Source: Megamerina dolium (taxonomy: Eukaryota > Arthropoda > Insecta > Diptera > Megamerinidae). From it: 64,000 nucleotides of DNA. The DNA lies in assembly GCA_963854835.1 (NCBI GenBank), contig OY978525.1, forward strand, positions 66,613,907-66,677,906. Reading direction: 5' to 3'. Below the pieces are notes generated by a model. It worked only from the letters and a program-made list of their open reading frames with translations. It had not been told where the DNA came from and ran no database searches. Below, in pieces: positions 20,947-32,476 of the stretch (position 1 is the first letter of the stretch; each line of letters begins with the position of its first letter). A program made the translations under genes and the position numbers.

Positions 20947-22442
20947 TTTTTTTGAAACTATGTATATAATTTAAATATTCGACAAGTTCGCTGCTTTGAC
21001 CTGTGGCTTGTGTTTAAACGGAAAAGGATCTGGAAGTCTGTTAGCAAAACGAAAACGAGAGCGAAAGAAATAGCTGACTTCACCAGAATCAACAAGAATG
21101 AAAACGACAATAAGCAGCGAATAATTGAGTACAGCTCGAAAAGATATGCTTCTTTGCGTAACCAGTTAATGCACTATAAATTATACCAAATCAAATGCAG
21201 AACTGCAGCACAATGAACGAAAGAATAACTCGTTCAGCGTAACGAAAAATGTGATCTGAGTGTATAACTAAATTTATTTATTGTGTTCAATTGTTAATTT
21301 TTGAATCACTAACTCGTACTTAAAATACGATACGATAAATAGCATGTTTTTATACAAATCGCAAAGAAAACTATCACTTCAACAATTTTGCCCCACCGTA
21401 ATCTCTGTCTTATAAATATGTGCAGTCTGTGTCGCAACGTAATTAATATAATTTCAAAATAAATTCGAGTATGAAATTTGGAAAAAACAAATAAAAGCTA
21501 TATAAAATAACTTTAAATATGTTAATAATCTCATCTAAAATCACTGCAACTTAGCAATTTATAATTCTAAACATAACAATTTTATTTTAATAATCATTTC
21601 CTGTATGAGATAATGAACATTTTCGTATATTTATTCTCCAAATGATTTATGCCGATGTTATGCACTTCACTTATCATTTCAACAATTTTGCCCCACCGTA
21701 ATCTCTGATTCACTTCTAACGCAGTGCACAAATGTATGTTTATGTATATAAGTATGTAAATATAATTGTATATAAGAATGTGATTACAGAGAGATGCCAA
21801 AAATGAAATGATGTTGTTGTTGTTCTCGTAATATTTTGACAATATTCTTTAAAGTGGAACAACTAATCACACAAAAAACAACAACTTTCATTTATTGCAC
21901 TCTATACCTCTTTTTTATGTAATGGGTTTCTTCCAGCTCCGACTTCCTTCTTGCATAAAATACAGCTGCACACCATTGGATGATAACAGCAAGCCGGCAA
22001 CAACAGGAACAGCAGCGAAGGCAGCAATAAGAACAGGGGTAATGACAACAACAAAAACAGCAACGACGACGGTGGTGGAAATGCTAACAGCAACAGATGC
22101 ACTGGAGACGGCAGCAACAAATAGCTACTTCGATGACAACAAGGATAGCAATGGTGATATAAGCACTTTTGTACACAGCAAGTGTAAAAATTTACTTGTC
22201 TGAATTTACGTAGATGCCTATGTATTGCAATTAGAAAAAACGTTGTGGTGCTGACGTTGGTGTCAGATTTACAGGAATTTCAATAAAACTCTGCTCAATT
22301 GCAATCAAATCTTCTTCACTTTCCAAGAACTGGACTTTGTAAAAGGAATGGGAGCCCCTTCCTCAGTTCTCTATGTACAGCCAATTTTTTAAGGTGTATT
22401 TCATTTTTAGATTTTATAAACTTTATTCACTTTAACGGGAAT
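20947..22442 (-). other. BEL leader (5' untranslated region), about 1.5 kb
   Basis: Between the primer-binding site and the gag ATG there is no retroelement coding motif. Two copies of CAACAATTTTGCCCCACCGT followed by AATCTCTG lie at about 21379 and 21679. A CAACAG/ACGACG-rich low-complexity patch covers about 21990-22150. The ORFs of 80-100 codons here are compositional. The leader is long for the family; part may be foreign sequence. Confidence 0.6.
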
Positions 22443-22460
22443 GTCCCTGCTCGGGCGCCA
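22443..22460 (-). promoter_or_regulatory. BEL primer-binding site (tRNA-Lys type)
   Basis: In element sense, TGGCGCCCGAGCAGGGAC follows the 5' LTR directly. It differs by one base from the 18-nt site complementary to the 3' end of tRNA-Lys(UUU) known from lentiviruses. It would prime minus-strand cDNA synthesis. Confidence 0.85.
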
Positions 22461-22714
22461 TGAAAAATCTTGAGGTTATTCAAGATGAATTTGCCAATTA
22501 CTAATTAAGACTAACTTTATTTTTCACTTAGCCTATTAAAACTAAAAATAACGGATTCAAAAGAGGTAAGTATGTACAAGTATTTCAGTATATAATAATA
22601 AATAAATTCATATATAGGTAAGTATGTAGGTTATAAATATATAGCGAGAAAATTTGGAACGTAATGATATACAGTGTCTAACATTAATATGTATACATTA
22701 TGTTTGACGAAACA
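22461..22714 (-). repeat. BEL 5' LTR (254 bp)
   Basis: It starts TGAAAAATC and ends GACGAAACA. It is shorter than the left LTR by two deletions in short-repeat sequence, otherwise nearly identical. Promoter and polyadenylation signals should lie here but are not individually identified. Confidence 0.92.
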
Positions 22715-23202
22715 GTATCTGACCACCTCACTATAGATGACGCTAGAGCAACAGAGGAAGGACTCCCCCCCTGCTTGGAGTACTTGCCGTTCTTCGCGGA
22801 GTGATCGGTCACGTCTTGTGCTCTGCTTTATTTGCGAGGGAGGTCTTGTACTGCTTGACCACAGCCTCGTACCTGGCCTTGTCCTCGGCATCCCCTTCGT
22901 GGACTTGACCATCCCTTTTGTTTTTGGCGATCTTATAAAGTATGAAAAGCGTCCTCTGATACCCCGCTTTCAGCAGGGTGTCGGACGACTTCTTCGACTT
23001 CTTGGGGGGCCACTGTGGCTGGTGTGCTCCCTTTGTTGGATGTGGAAGGTAAATTTGGGTAGCTGACAGGGGTGCTATGTCTGGCACCTTTGTTATCCTT
23101 GTTTTTGACGCTCTCCTACTACTGGCCAAGAGCTCATCCTCCGAATGAGTCCTCAGAGCGCTCTCACTTACTTCCTCTTTTTTGTTTATGTTTTTTTGTT
23201 TT
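22715..23202 (-). pseudogene. LINE ORF1 N-terminal half
   Basis: The open minus frame passes through EDELLASSRRASKTR, PPKKSKKSSDTLLKAG and FILYKIAKNKRDGQV, a basic, lysine-rich N-terminus. It stays open upstream to the RTE insertion at 23202, so the original start codon lies there or was displaced. Downstream it joins the ORF1 C-terminal half at 15439 once the BEL element and one target duplication are removed. Probable role: LINE RNA binding. Confidence 0.68.
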
Positions 23203-23340
23203 TTGTACTGGAGAACCTGACGGCGCTTGGTATTTCTAACTGGCGCCAGCTAGCGAAGAACAGAGATGGCTGGCGAAGCATGTTATTTTCGGCCTAAATC
23301 GATATTCGGTTGTTATGGCCACATAAGTAAGTAAGTAAGT
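23203..23340 (+). mobile_element. RTE LINE 3' end, 5'-truncated
   Basis: Nearly identical to the last about 135 bases of the LINE at 9735-11140 (from CTGGAGAACCTGACGGCGCT on) and ending in the same (TAAG)n tail. Both sides carry TTTTTTGTTT-type sequence, consistent with a target duplication of about 10-13 bases. It is inserted in the leader/ORF1 border of the LOA/I-type LINE, in opposite orientation. Confidence 0.92.
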
Positions 23341-23600
23341 TTTTTGTTTTGAACCCACGAGTGAACTGGAAATTAGGGCCCACCCCAGCAGAGCCAGTAT
23401 ACCAGGGTAAGGCACTTAATACAACCGACCTCTCCTGGGCATCGGAGGGGACCGTTAACGACTTGGTTCTTTAAACACTACCAGCCATTCAGCTCTTGGC
23501 ACGGGTACCTCAACAATTTAGCTTAAAGTGTTACGTCGTCAGAGCCTCTTCTGTTATCGACAGGATGCACCGACGTGTAGGTGAGGTTAACAATTGGATA

Positions 23601-24298
23601 GGACATAATATAATAGGGATATAATCCCAACACTACCCCATTAGCACCATAATGTAAGATAGAAAAATGAATGAATTATATTGAAAAAGATATTTGGGTA
23701 ATTTTTATGCAAACGAATGATAAATAAAATTATGAAATAATTTTCACAAAGAAATGAGCCCTTTTAACAAATGCTCATATTAAAATTTGGGTGACTCCAA
23801 AGTGTACTAAAGAAATTTGATTGAAATAAAATACTATCTGCTTTACATGTGCAAACTGACACATCTTTTGGTGAAGCTGATTTGATGTCAGATGGTCTGA
23901 TGAAGGTCGTGCTGAACAATTTCTGTCTACTGAGAGCTATTGCTGGACTGTAGCACAGAACTTGCTCAAAAGTTTTTCGTTTTCCGAGAAAAGGCCACAA
24001 GTTGCATCTTCATATAGGCTCATTTTATGGGGTCTATCTCGGATATGAAGCGTCTTGACTTGTCTCAGACATTCGAAGTCATTATCGCAGGGGTTTCAGA
24101 AGTTTTGCATGCAGTCCTCAATGAGTGAGCGGGTGGAAGACAATGGAAAAATGGACCGATATAATGCAGTGCAGAGAACCTTGAAAATTATACAAAATCT
24201 GAAAAGAAATTATGAGGACATATTAAAGAAAATCTGACTCTAAATTGAATTATAATAATAACACAAAATTTGCTTAAATTCATTTAATCCATTCGTTA
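23601..24298. other. Non-coding stretch, nothing recognised
   Basis: Open frames of 78 codons (minus, 23764-24000) and 60 codons (plus, 24055-24237) show no known motif and no conserved neighbour. No repeat structure is seen. Confidence 0.5.
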
Positions 24299-24806
24299 TT
24301 GAGTTTGAAGGCGTAATTTGCTGTGTATCTGTCGTAATGACAGAAGTGAAAAAAAGTCGCGTTGCTGAACAGGACACATAGTGCATGCATGCAAATGCCG
24401 AAAAAAATTAATCCCTGGATGCACGTCACTTTTTCAGCACCATGTTTATTTGCTATAAAATATGGCGAAATGATACAAAGAAAGGAAAAAAAACTGCTGC
24501 AATTGAGTGCGATTATTACTGGTATTTATTATGAAATATAATAAGTAAAATTGTTTGAAAATTAAATCGTCAAATCGCTAACAAATCACCACGATAATGT
24601 AATATTTGAATGAAATGTAAACAAAATTAAAAATTTTGAAAACCATACGTCATCAGCAGTCACAAACTTTTTTCTCAAACATCCTTCGGAAATTGCGTTA
24701 CCTCTAATAATTAGACCATGCATATGGTTGACCAACCAGACAAATATGTTTTTGAAATGTTTTGAAAAAGGAAGGGATCCTTCTGAATACATTTTTCATA
24801 AAATTT
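24299..24806 (+). repeat. Left arm of large inverted repeat
   Basis: About 508 bases that reappear reverse-complemented at 26524-27072. Shared landmarks are GAGTTTGAAGGCGTAATTT at the outer end, TGCATGCATGCAAATGCCG, and CCATGCATATGGTTGACCAA near the inner end. A 55-codon frame inside (WLVNHMHGLIIRGNAISEG) is shared but not recognised. The arm may be a transposon copy of unknown family. Confidence 0.88.
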
Positions 24807-24959
24807 TATTATTTCTATCTATTACTGGTAATTCATTTTTTTCAAAACTTTTCCTTTTCATTATAATTATGGTAGAACCAACCACCAATGTGCACCTTTT
24901 TTTATTGAATATGGTAAGCGAAATTATGATTTTATTTTGATTGTCCGAGGATAATTTAA

Positions 24960-25790
24960 AAAAAAAATTTTCATTATTTTTATGCTCTCAGCTGTGCTCA
25001 TGGTGTCGACGTCCATTGGTCTAGGAACCGTGTGTGCCACTTGTTTGTCCATTTGTATTATTATTACCCCTATTATAACGGTTTGAGGGTCTGAATCATT
25101 ATTGCCATGAATTTACTGCTCGAGGGTATACTTGCGTAGAATTATTGTGTGGACGAGAATTTTGTGCTCCTTGATTAAAATTTCGTAATCTTTAATTATT
25201 CTAAGATGAATTACCTTGCCACTAATGATTGTTCTGATCGGAATTATTATGTGGTCTGTAATTGTTACGGTAATTTTGATTCGCTCTATATAATGGATAT
25301 CTTCCTGATTGATTTGGATTTTTATTCCTCACTACATATTCGGGATTTAAGTTTCCTTCATCAAACCCAGCAAAATTATAAATTATATTCCCCATTTCCG
25401 ACCATGATGTAACATTTCTTGTTGAATAGGCAAAGGACCCTGCTGCCAATTGCTTTACTCTTTGCAAAAACATACCGGAAAATATTTTTTCCCCATTTTC
25501 ACTTAAAGCACTATATTTAGTGATACTATCTATAATTTCCTTTCATTTTCTATTAAGCTCACTAATACTACCTACTCTGAGATTTGAAATGTCATTCGTT
25601 ATTGTCATTTGATCTTTAGTTGGTCTAAAATGCCTCGCATTGCCTTCAAAAGATTATAAATATTTCCAATTTTTTTCGATTCTCTGCCTAATTGTTACTA
25701 TATGCTGTGCAGCATTTTGCTGTAGTAGTTGCGTGATTGCTCCTAAACAACGTTCTATATTTATTATGTTGTGAGCCATCCTTTTTTTAG
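24960..25790 (-). pseudogene. Errantivirus-like gag fragment
   Basis: In minus sense an ATG near 25780 follows about 190 bases after a primer-binding site. The frame is open for about 50 codons, then broken. A 83-codon open stretch (25222-25473) and the region beyond are rich in N, Q, R and G (RNKNPNQSGRYPLYRANQ), as in the tail of insect errantivirus/17.6-type Gag proteins. No pol follows. It is an old, decayed copy; the breaks are several stops and shifts. Confidence 0.6.
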
Positions 25791-25964
25791 CCAATTAGTA
25801 CTTATAAGTCAGATATTTAAATGCTTTTACTTATTGTACACAAAAAACAACACTTTGTTTTTCTTATCTCATATTAAAAAAAATATTGAAAAGAATGCAA
25901 AATACAATTAATTATGGAAGCTTAATACCATGATGACTCCAACTTTAAAGCGATTTTAGATCCG

Positions 25965-25981
25965 TTTCCCGACTGCGCCAG
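25965..25981 (-). promoter_or_regulatory. Primer-binding site, tRNA-Ser type
   Basis: In element sense TGGCGCAGTCGGGAAAC directly follows the LTR end ACATAACT. TGGCGCAGTCGG is the site used by 17.6/297-type elements. Confidence 0.78.
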
Positions 25982-26519
25982 TTATGTACTCGTACAGTTG
26001 TGTTAATTATTTACTTGTACTAGCTGGGCCAGTAGTACATTTGTGTAAGCACAATAAAACACAACTTTATTATTTGAGTTGCAACAATCAACTGATTTAT
26101 CAAAAAGGAATGCATCTTTCGTTTGAATTAATTTCAAGCTTGCAAAGCTGAGAGCATACTTCAGCTTTGCAAGATAGGGTTACATTATTCTTATTAATTG
26201 TTTACATTATTCTTATTGGATGTTTACATTATGATTCATCTTTCAGCTGCTTCAGCTTTAGAATATGCTAGTTTCATTTCTAGCTTTATATACTTGGCTT
26301 GGGGCGTTAGCAGTAACTGCTGACGTAACTTGCATTTGTTGTTTTCTTCTTTACTTCTTTCCTTCTGTGTTTACTGCTCTATCTCTATTATTACATAACG
26401 AAACGAAATGCAACAAGACTACAAGCTGGTTATTTATAAAATTTCCAAGTACATGGTTGTGAGCACCTTTCACCTTCTTGTTAACCGTTAGATTGTAATA
26501 TCCTCGAAGATAGTCAACT
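25980..26519 (-). repeat. LTR of errantivirus-like element (540 bp)
   Basis: In element sense it begins AGTTGACTATC at 26519 and ends GTACATAACT at 25980, i.e. AGTT...AACT ends as in 17.6/gypsy-type LTRs. A short-range duplication with AGCTTTGCAA and GCTTCAGC phrases lies at about 26140-26260. The partner LTR is not in the window; the insertion was truncated on its left side. Confidence 0.72.
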
Positions 26520-26523
26520 GAAG

Positions 26524-27072
26524 GTACAAAATTTATGAAAAATGTAAGTCTTATAATATTCAGAAGGAGCCCTTCCTTTTTCAAAACATTTCAAAAACAC
26601 AAATACATATTTGTCTGGTTGGTCAACCATATGCATGGTCTAATTATTAGAGGTAACGCAATTTCCGAAGGATGTTTGAGAAAAAAGTTTGTGACTGCTG
26701 ATGACGTATGGTTTTCAAAATTTTTAATTTTGTTTACATTTCATTCAAATATTACATTATCGTGGTGATTTGTTAGCGATTTGACGATTTAATTTTCAAA
26801 CAATTTTACTTATTATATTTCATAATAAATACCAGTAATAATCGCACTCAATTGCAGCAGTTTTTTTTCCTTTCTTTGTATCATTTCGCCATATTTTATA
26901 GCAAATAAACATGGTGCTGAAAAAGTGACGTGCATCCAGGGATTAATTTTTTTCGGCATTTGCATGCATGCACTATGTGTCCTGTTCAGCAACGCGACTT
27001 TTTTTCACTTCTGTCATTACGACAGATACACAGCATAATCAATTCCTTATAAATTACGCCTTCAAACTCATG
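26524..27072 (-). repeat. Right arm of large inverted repeat
   Basis: Reverse complement of 24299-24806 with small indels (for example about 13 extra bases near the inner end and about 16 near the outer end). The errantivirus-like LTR abuts the inner side. The arms are separated by about 1.7 kb. Confidence 0.88.
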
Positions 27073-27234
27073 TTGTGGGTCAAAATAATGCTCATCTAAT
27101 TTATGCATTTTGACTCACTACAAATGTTATAGTAATATTATTATTATCGTAATGTTGTGAGTCAAAATAATGCTCATCTAATTTATGCATTTTGACTCAC
27201 TACAAATGTTATAGTAATATTATTATTATCGTTA
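27071..27234. repeat. Two tandem 82-bp units with internal palindrome
   Basis: 27071-27152 and 27153-27234 are almost identical. Each contains GAGTCAAAAT (first unit GGGTCAAAAT) and, about 20 bases on, ATTTTGACTC, so each can fold. The pair lies directly outside the right inverted-repeat arm. Confidence 0.92.
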
Positions 27235-27515
27235 TGTTATTTTATTCGGTGTATTTACTGTAACCATTAATTAATGATAATCAACACACTATGCATAATG
27301 TAATTATCATTGGCTAAAATGGCTTGTAGTATATTTATAAAAATGCGTGGTCAGCGTCATCGTACCTCACTGTAAGATTGTAGAACAATTTCACAACCAT
27401 GAAAAACAAAGAATGAAGAAGAAGAAAAATAATGAATAAACAATAAATAAAATAATAAATAATAATAAAAGAACCAACGGGCCATCGTACCTCTATATAA
27501 AATAAATAAATATGT
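27235..27515. other. AT-rich spacer, no gene
   Basis: It includes an AATAAATAA-rich low-complexity run at about 27400-27510. GTACCTCTATAT at about 27488 matches sequence on the other side of SINE copy 2. Confidence 0.5.
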
Positions 27516-27861
27516 GGCACTTAAAGCCCCAAAGGGCTCATTGGCCGAGCTTCTCTTCTATTACTGTTGTGCGTCTTAAATTTTTGACAGTATTTGAATG
27601 GACCTACTTATTTTAGCCGGTTCCGAACGGCAGAACACTTGTGACATCACTTTTTCTGAGCTTTGTCACAGAGTTCTTTTTAGAAGCTTTTTCATGGCAA
27701 GTTGTTACTGTCGGAAGAATTGCCAATTGCTTGCCGACAGGTGGGTACCATTCGAAAGAAAAATCTTTTCGATATAAAATTTGTTATGCATCAGCCGGGT
27801 ATTGAACCACGACCTACAGATCAGAAGGCGAACACACTAACCACTGAGCTACGGCACCCAC
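27516..27861 (-). mobile_element. tRNA-derived SINE, copy 2
   Basis: Reverse-oriented copy of 5902-6230, with box A (27840-27855) and box B-like sequence (about 27800-27815) read on the minus strand. About 17 extra bases relative to copy 1 lie near 27595-27620. In SINE sense the 3' end is followed by a short TTTATTTATTTTA tail. Flanks GAGAGGTACC and TATAGAGGTACG form a likely target duplication of about 10-13 bases, which supports retroposition. Confidence 0.9.
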
Positions 27862-29673
<1,812 letters not shown>

Positions 29674-29882
29674 CCCTCTGGTTGATTACAAAATTATGTT
29701 TTTTTTTTTAATGAATTAAAGAAAAACAATGGGATTTAAACAAATTTTTGATTATTTTAATGATTGTAACATTAAAAAAAATATTTACAAGTTGATGTAA
29801 ATAAAATAAAATTAGTAATAATCGAAAAGAAAGAATAAACAAATGCATGTGAAATGTTTGACATTTATATACAACCAGAGAG
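29674..29882. mobile_element. MITE family A, copy 2
   Basis: It starts CCCTCTGGTTG after TTAA and ends CAACCAGAGAG, giving 11-bp terminal inverted repeats with one mismatch. It is colinear with 8562-8768 but lacks the 15-bp hairpin found there. The right flank does not keep TTAA. Confidence 0.78.
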
Positions 29883-30531
29883 CATCAAAAGTCCTCTCTC
29901 GTATTTTCTTACTTTGTTAATTATACTATAATATATAATATAGTAATTAATTATAAATTCGGAATAGTGAATGAATAACTTAACTCTTGCAAATACTGTG
30001 ACGTCACATTATGTCAAATTCACTGAGGACCGATTAGAGGTAAAAAATGATCGCTACCTTAATATTCTCTCGTCCGTGTGTTTTCGTATAATATGCGCAT
30101 TAATCGTTATTATCAGTGTTGCCAGTTTAGCATTTTTGTTTAGTTTCGTGGCTTTTTTCGAGCCCTTTTTTATTTTCAAACTAGCTTTTTTAGGATAATC
30201 TTCCCCACATATAATAAAAGATATTGTATAAATTCAGTGCAACGCTGTGTTACAAAGCGAAGAGATTTTTTATGAGAATTATCATCTAGTAGCAACACAT
30301 TTGGTCCAACATATTTGCCGCCATTATCATTCTCTTATGTTAAATAGTCAGCTGTGTTGCGCGGAATATTTGTTTCTATTACAGGATATGCAAGTAAAAA
30401 GTTCGAGTATATTGGATTGCTGACAAAATATTTCATATCGCAAATCGCAACCAAAACTTTGACCTTATTGAGCCTTCGACACGGCTACAGTATCTTTTAA
30501 TACTGGAATGAAGCCCAGCTCATAAGGATAT
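29883..30531. other. Non-coding stretch left of the gypsy insertion
   Basis: A plus frame of 75 codons at 29971-30198 ends in a hydrophobic run, but no family is recognised. The stretch ends at the ATAT target duplication (30532-30535). Confidence 0.5.
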
Positions 30532-30535
30532 ATAT

Positions 30536-30972
30536 TGTTACGTTTTTATTCTGTGAGCGTTTAATTCTATTTGAATTACCTTGTTCGATCACTGGATTCT
30601 GTTAATAATAACTGCAACACTTATTTTATACAACTATATACAGCAACAATTTATTTAATAAACTCTATTTACAATCAACTCTGTTTATAATCAACTATTT
30701 ACAATAACACTTTAATGTACTAGCAACTTTTGCCTCTGTATAGATGTTTGCGCAGTCACGTTCGAAATTCGATTGATTCTCACTTCTCAACCCTGGCTCT
30801 ATTTATACTCTGCTGGCAACACCCCAGAATCTTCCTTTATCGAGATTCTTCTCTTTCTTTCTCGTTGGCTTGTTATGGTTATTACTTATTTCTTTTTGTT
30901 GACATTCGTTTCGATGCTGCCAATAGTGTCAGTCCAACAGTGATGAGTAACCAACTATCGATACTCGTTACA
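30536..30972 (-). repeat. Gypsy 3' LTR (437 bp)
   Basis: It starts TGTTACG and ends CGTTACA on the plus strand, with perfect short inverted ends TGT...ACA. It differs from the other LTR by one indel and about four substitutions. Confidence 0.96.
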
Positions 30973-30987
30973 CTGCCCTCCTCTTAA
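30973..30987 (-). promoter_or_regulatory. Gypsy polypurine tract
   Basis: In element sense, AAGAGGAGGGCAG lies immediately before the 3' LTR, the expected primer for plus-strand DNA. Confidence 0.85.
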
Positions 30988-31013
30988 CCTTGTTCGTCCC
31001 GAACAAGTTTTTA

Positions 31014-32476
31014 TACTTCCCCTCGATATGGCGCAAGTCGCTCCAAGTGCACTACTTTAAACTTTTCTTTCCAGGCACGTTGAATACGATACACTACGTC
31101 ATTTATCTTTGCTATAATCTCATATGGTCCTTCCCAATGAGTCTGTAGTTTAGGGGACAGGCCTTTCTTTCGTTGTGGATTATGAAGCATTACAAGCTCT
31201 CTGTCAAGTCATACCTGGCCTTCATCTTATCGCTTATCATCTGCGATCGCTCTCTGATGAACCGATGTACTTCATCCAACTGTTCCCGCTTTTCGCTAGT
31301 ATAATTACTTTTGGTTGATCTCGTTGGTGTTACGATTCCAAATTTTAAATCAGCTGGCAGTCTTAACTCGTTTCCAAAAATTGCCATTGCCGGTGTAGTA
31401 GCCGTCGTATCATGTTGTGCGCATCGATATGCCATGAGGAACATTGGTATATGTACATCCCAGTCTCTTTGGTATTTATCTACGACTTTTCTCAAATATT
31501 CCTCCAAGGTACGGTTAAATCGTTCTACCATGCCATCAGATTGTGGATGCAAAGGTGTTGTACGAGTTTTGTATATACCCAGCATACGGCATATCTCTTG
31601 GAATACAACTGATTCGAAATTTCGACCTTGGTCTGAGTGTAACTCCATCGGTACACCAAAACGAGTAATCCATTGGTTGACGAATACATCCGCAACTGTA
31701 CTAGCTTCTTGATTTGGAATGGGGTATACTTCAGGCCATTTACTGAAGTAATCTATGACCACCAGAACATACTTGTTTCCTGCATTGCTTATTGGAAATG
31801 GCCCAGCTATGTCCATAGCAATTCGCTCAAACGGAGCACCCGCGATGTATTGGTGCATCTTACCACGACTTTTCTTAGTGGGACCTTTGGCCATTGCACA
31901 TTGCTTACGCTTCCGAATCCAATCAGCGACATGGTCATGACATCCAACCCAATAAAATCGTTTCTTTATTTTCTCGACGGTTTTGGTGATTCCCAAATGC
32001 CCTCCACTGGAGGCATTGTGATACTCAGCTATCACTTCATTTATTCTTGCCTTGGGTACCACTAGAAGATCATAAGTGATTTTTCCATCTTCACTTTCCC
32101 ATGTTCGGAATAAACATCCGTCTCGTAAGTGCAGGCTTTGCCACTGCGCCCAGTATGCCTTTGCTATTGGACTCTCATTAGCCATTTCTTGCCAATCTGG
32201 ACGTATGCCCTGCTCCTTGTATTCCATAATCTTTATGAGATCTGGGTCGTTCCACTGATCTTCTTGCACTCGTTCGGTGGTCCATGACTCCTCCGGCAAT
32301 ATATTCGTAAGTCGTACGTCGACAATGTGCTCCTTGCTTTCCACTCGAGAACAATGTTTACATTCAATTTTGCAAGGACGACGAGATAGAGCATCCGTGT
32401 TGCCGTGATGTCCTCCTTTACGATGTTCGGTGGTAAAATCATAACTCTGCAGCCTTTCAATCCAGCGCGCCAATTG
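31014..32476 (-). pseudogene. Gypsy integrase (C-terminal part of pol)
   Basis: Downstream of the pol TGA, 31190-32473 is open in the same frame for 427 codons. It begins LARWIERLQSYDF, the end of RNase H, then has an HHCC finger (GGHLGITKTVEK.. and KRKQC, where the first Cys of CxxC is Arg). The catalytic D, D and E are in DIAGPFP, HSDQGRNF and SDGMVERFNRTLEEY. The GPY/F-like C-terminal module (HWEGPYEI) lies in another frame at 31014-31190, so a small deletion near 31190-31200 has broken the frame. Role: insertion of cDNA. Confidence 0.92.

Larger units (their letters stand above)
15445..22714 (-). mobile_element. BEL/Pao LTR retrotransposon, nearly full length
   Basis: LTRs at 15445-15776 and 22461-22714, each starting TGAAAAATC and ending AAACA, enclose a minus-strand gag-protease-RT-RNase H-integrase frame. 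A primer-binding site lies next to the right LTR and a purine-rich tract next to the left. Flanks GTGTC (15440-15444) and GTATC (22715-22719) form a 5-bp target duplication with one mismatch. The host sequence is ORF1 of the LOA/I-type LINE. The coding frame has two in-frame stops and about four frameshifts, so it is inactive. Confidence 0.93.
22715..23600 (-). mobile_element. LOA/I-type LINE, 5' portion (ORF1 start and leader)
   Basis: This is the continuation of the LINE at 12593-15439, to the right of the BEL element. ORF1 runs leftward from about 23202 to the BEL right LTR. The leader at 23341-23600 is GC-richer than its surroundings, as usual for LINE 5' ends. An RTE 3' piece (23203-23340) sits between leader and ORF1. 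No target duplication can be assigned to the LINE as a whole. Confidence 0.75.

Noticed and set aside
21895..22203. 102-codon host-like gene with Thr/Ala-rich repeats
   Set aside because: It is low-complexity sequence inside the BEL leader with no homologous motif and an opposite strand equally open.
24055..24237. 60-codon frame with helical C-terminus
   Set aside because: No motif, no conservation and no neighbours to support it.
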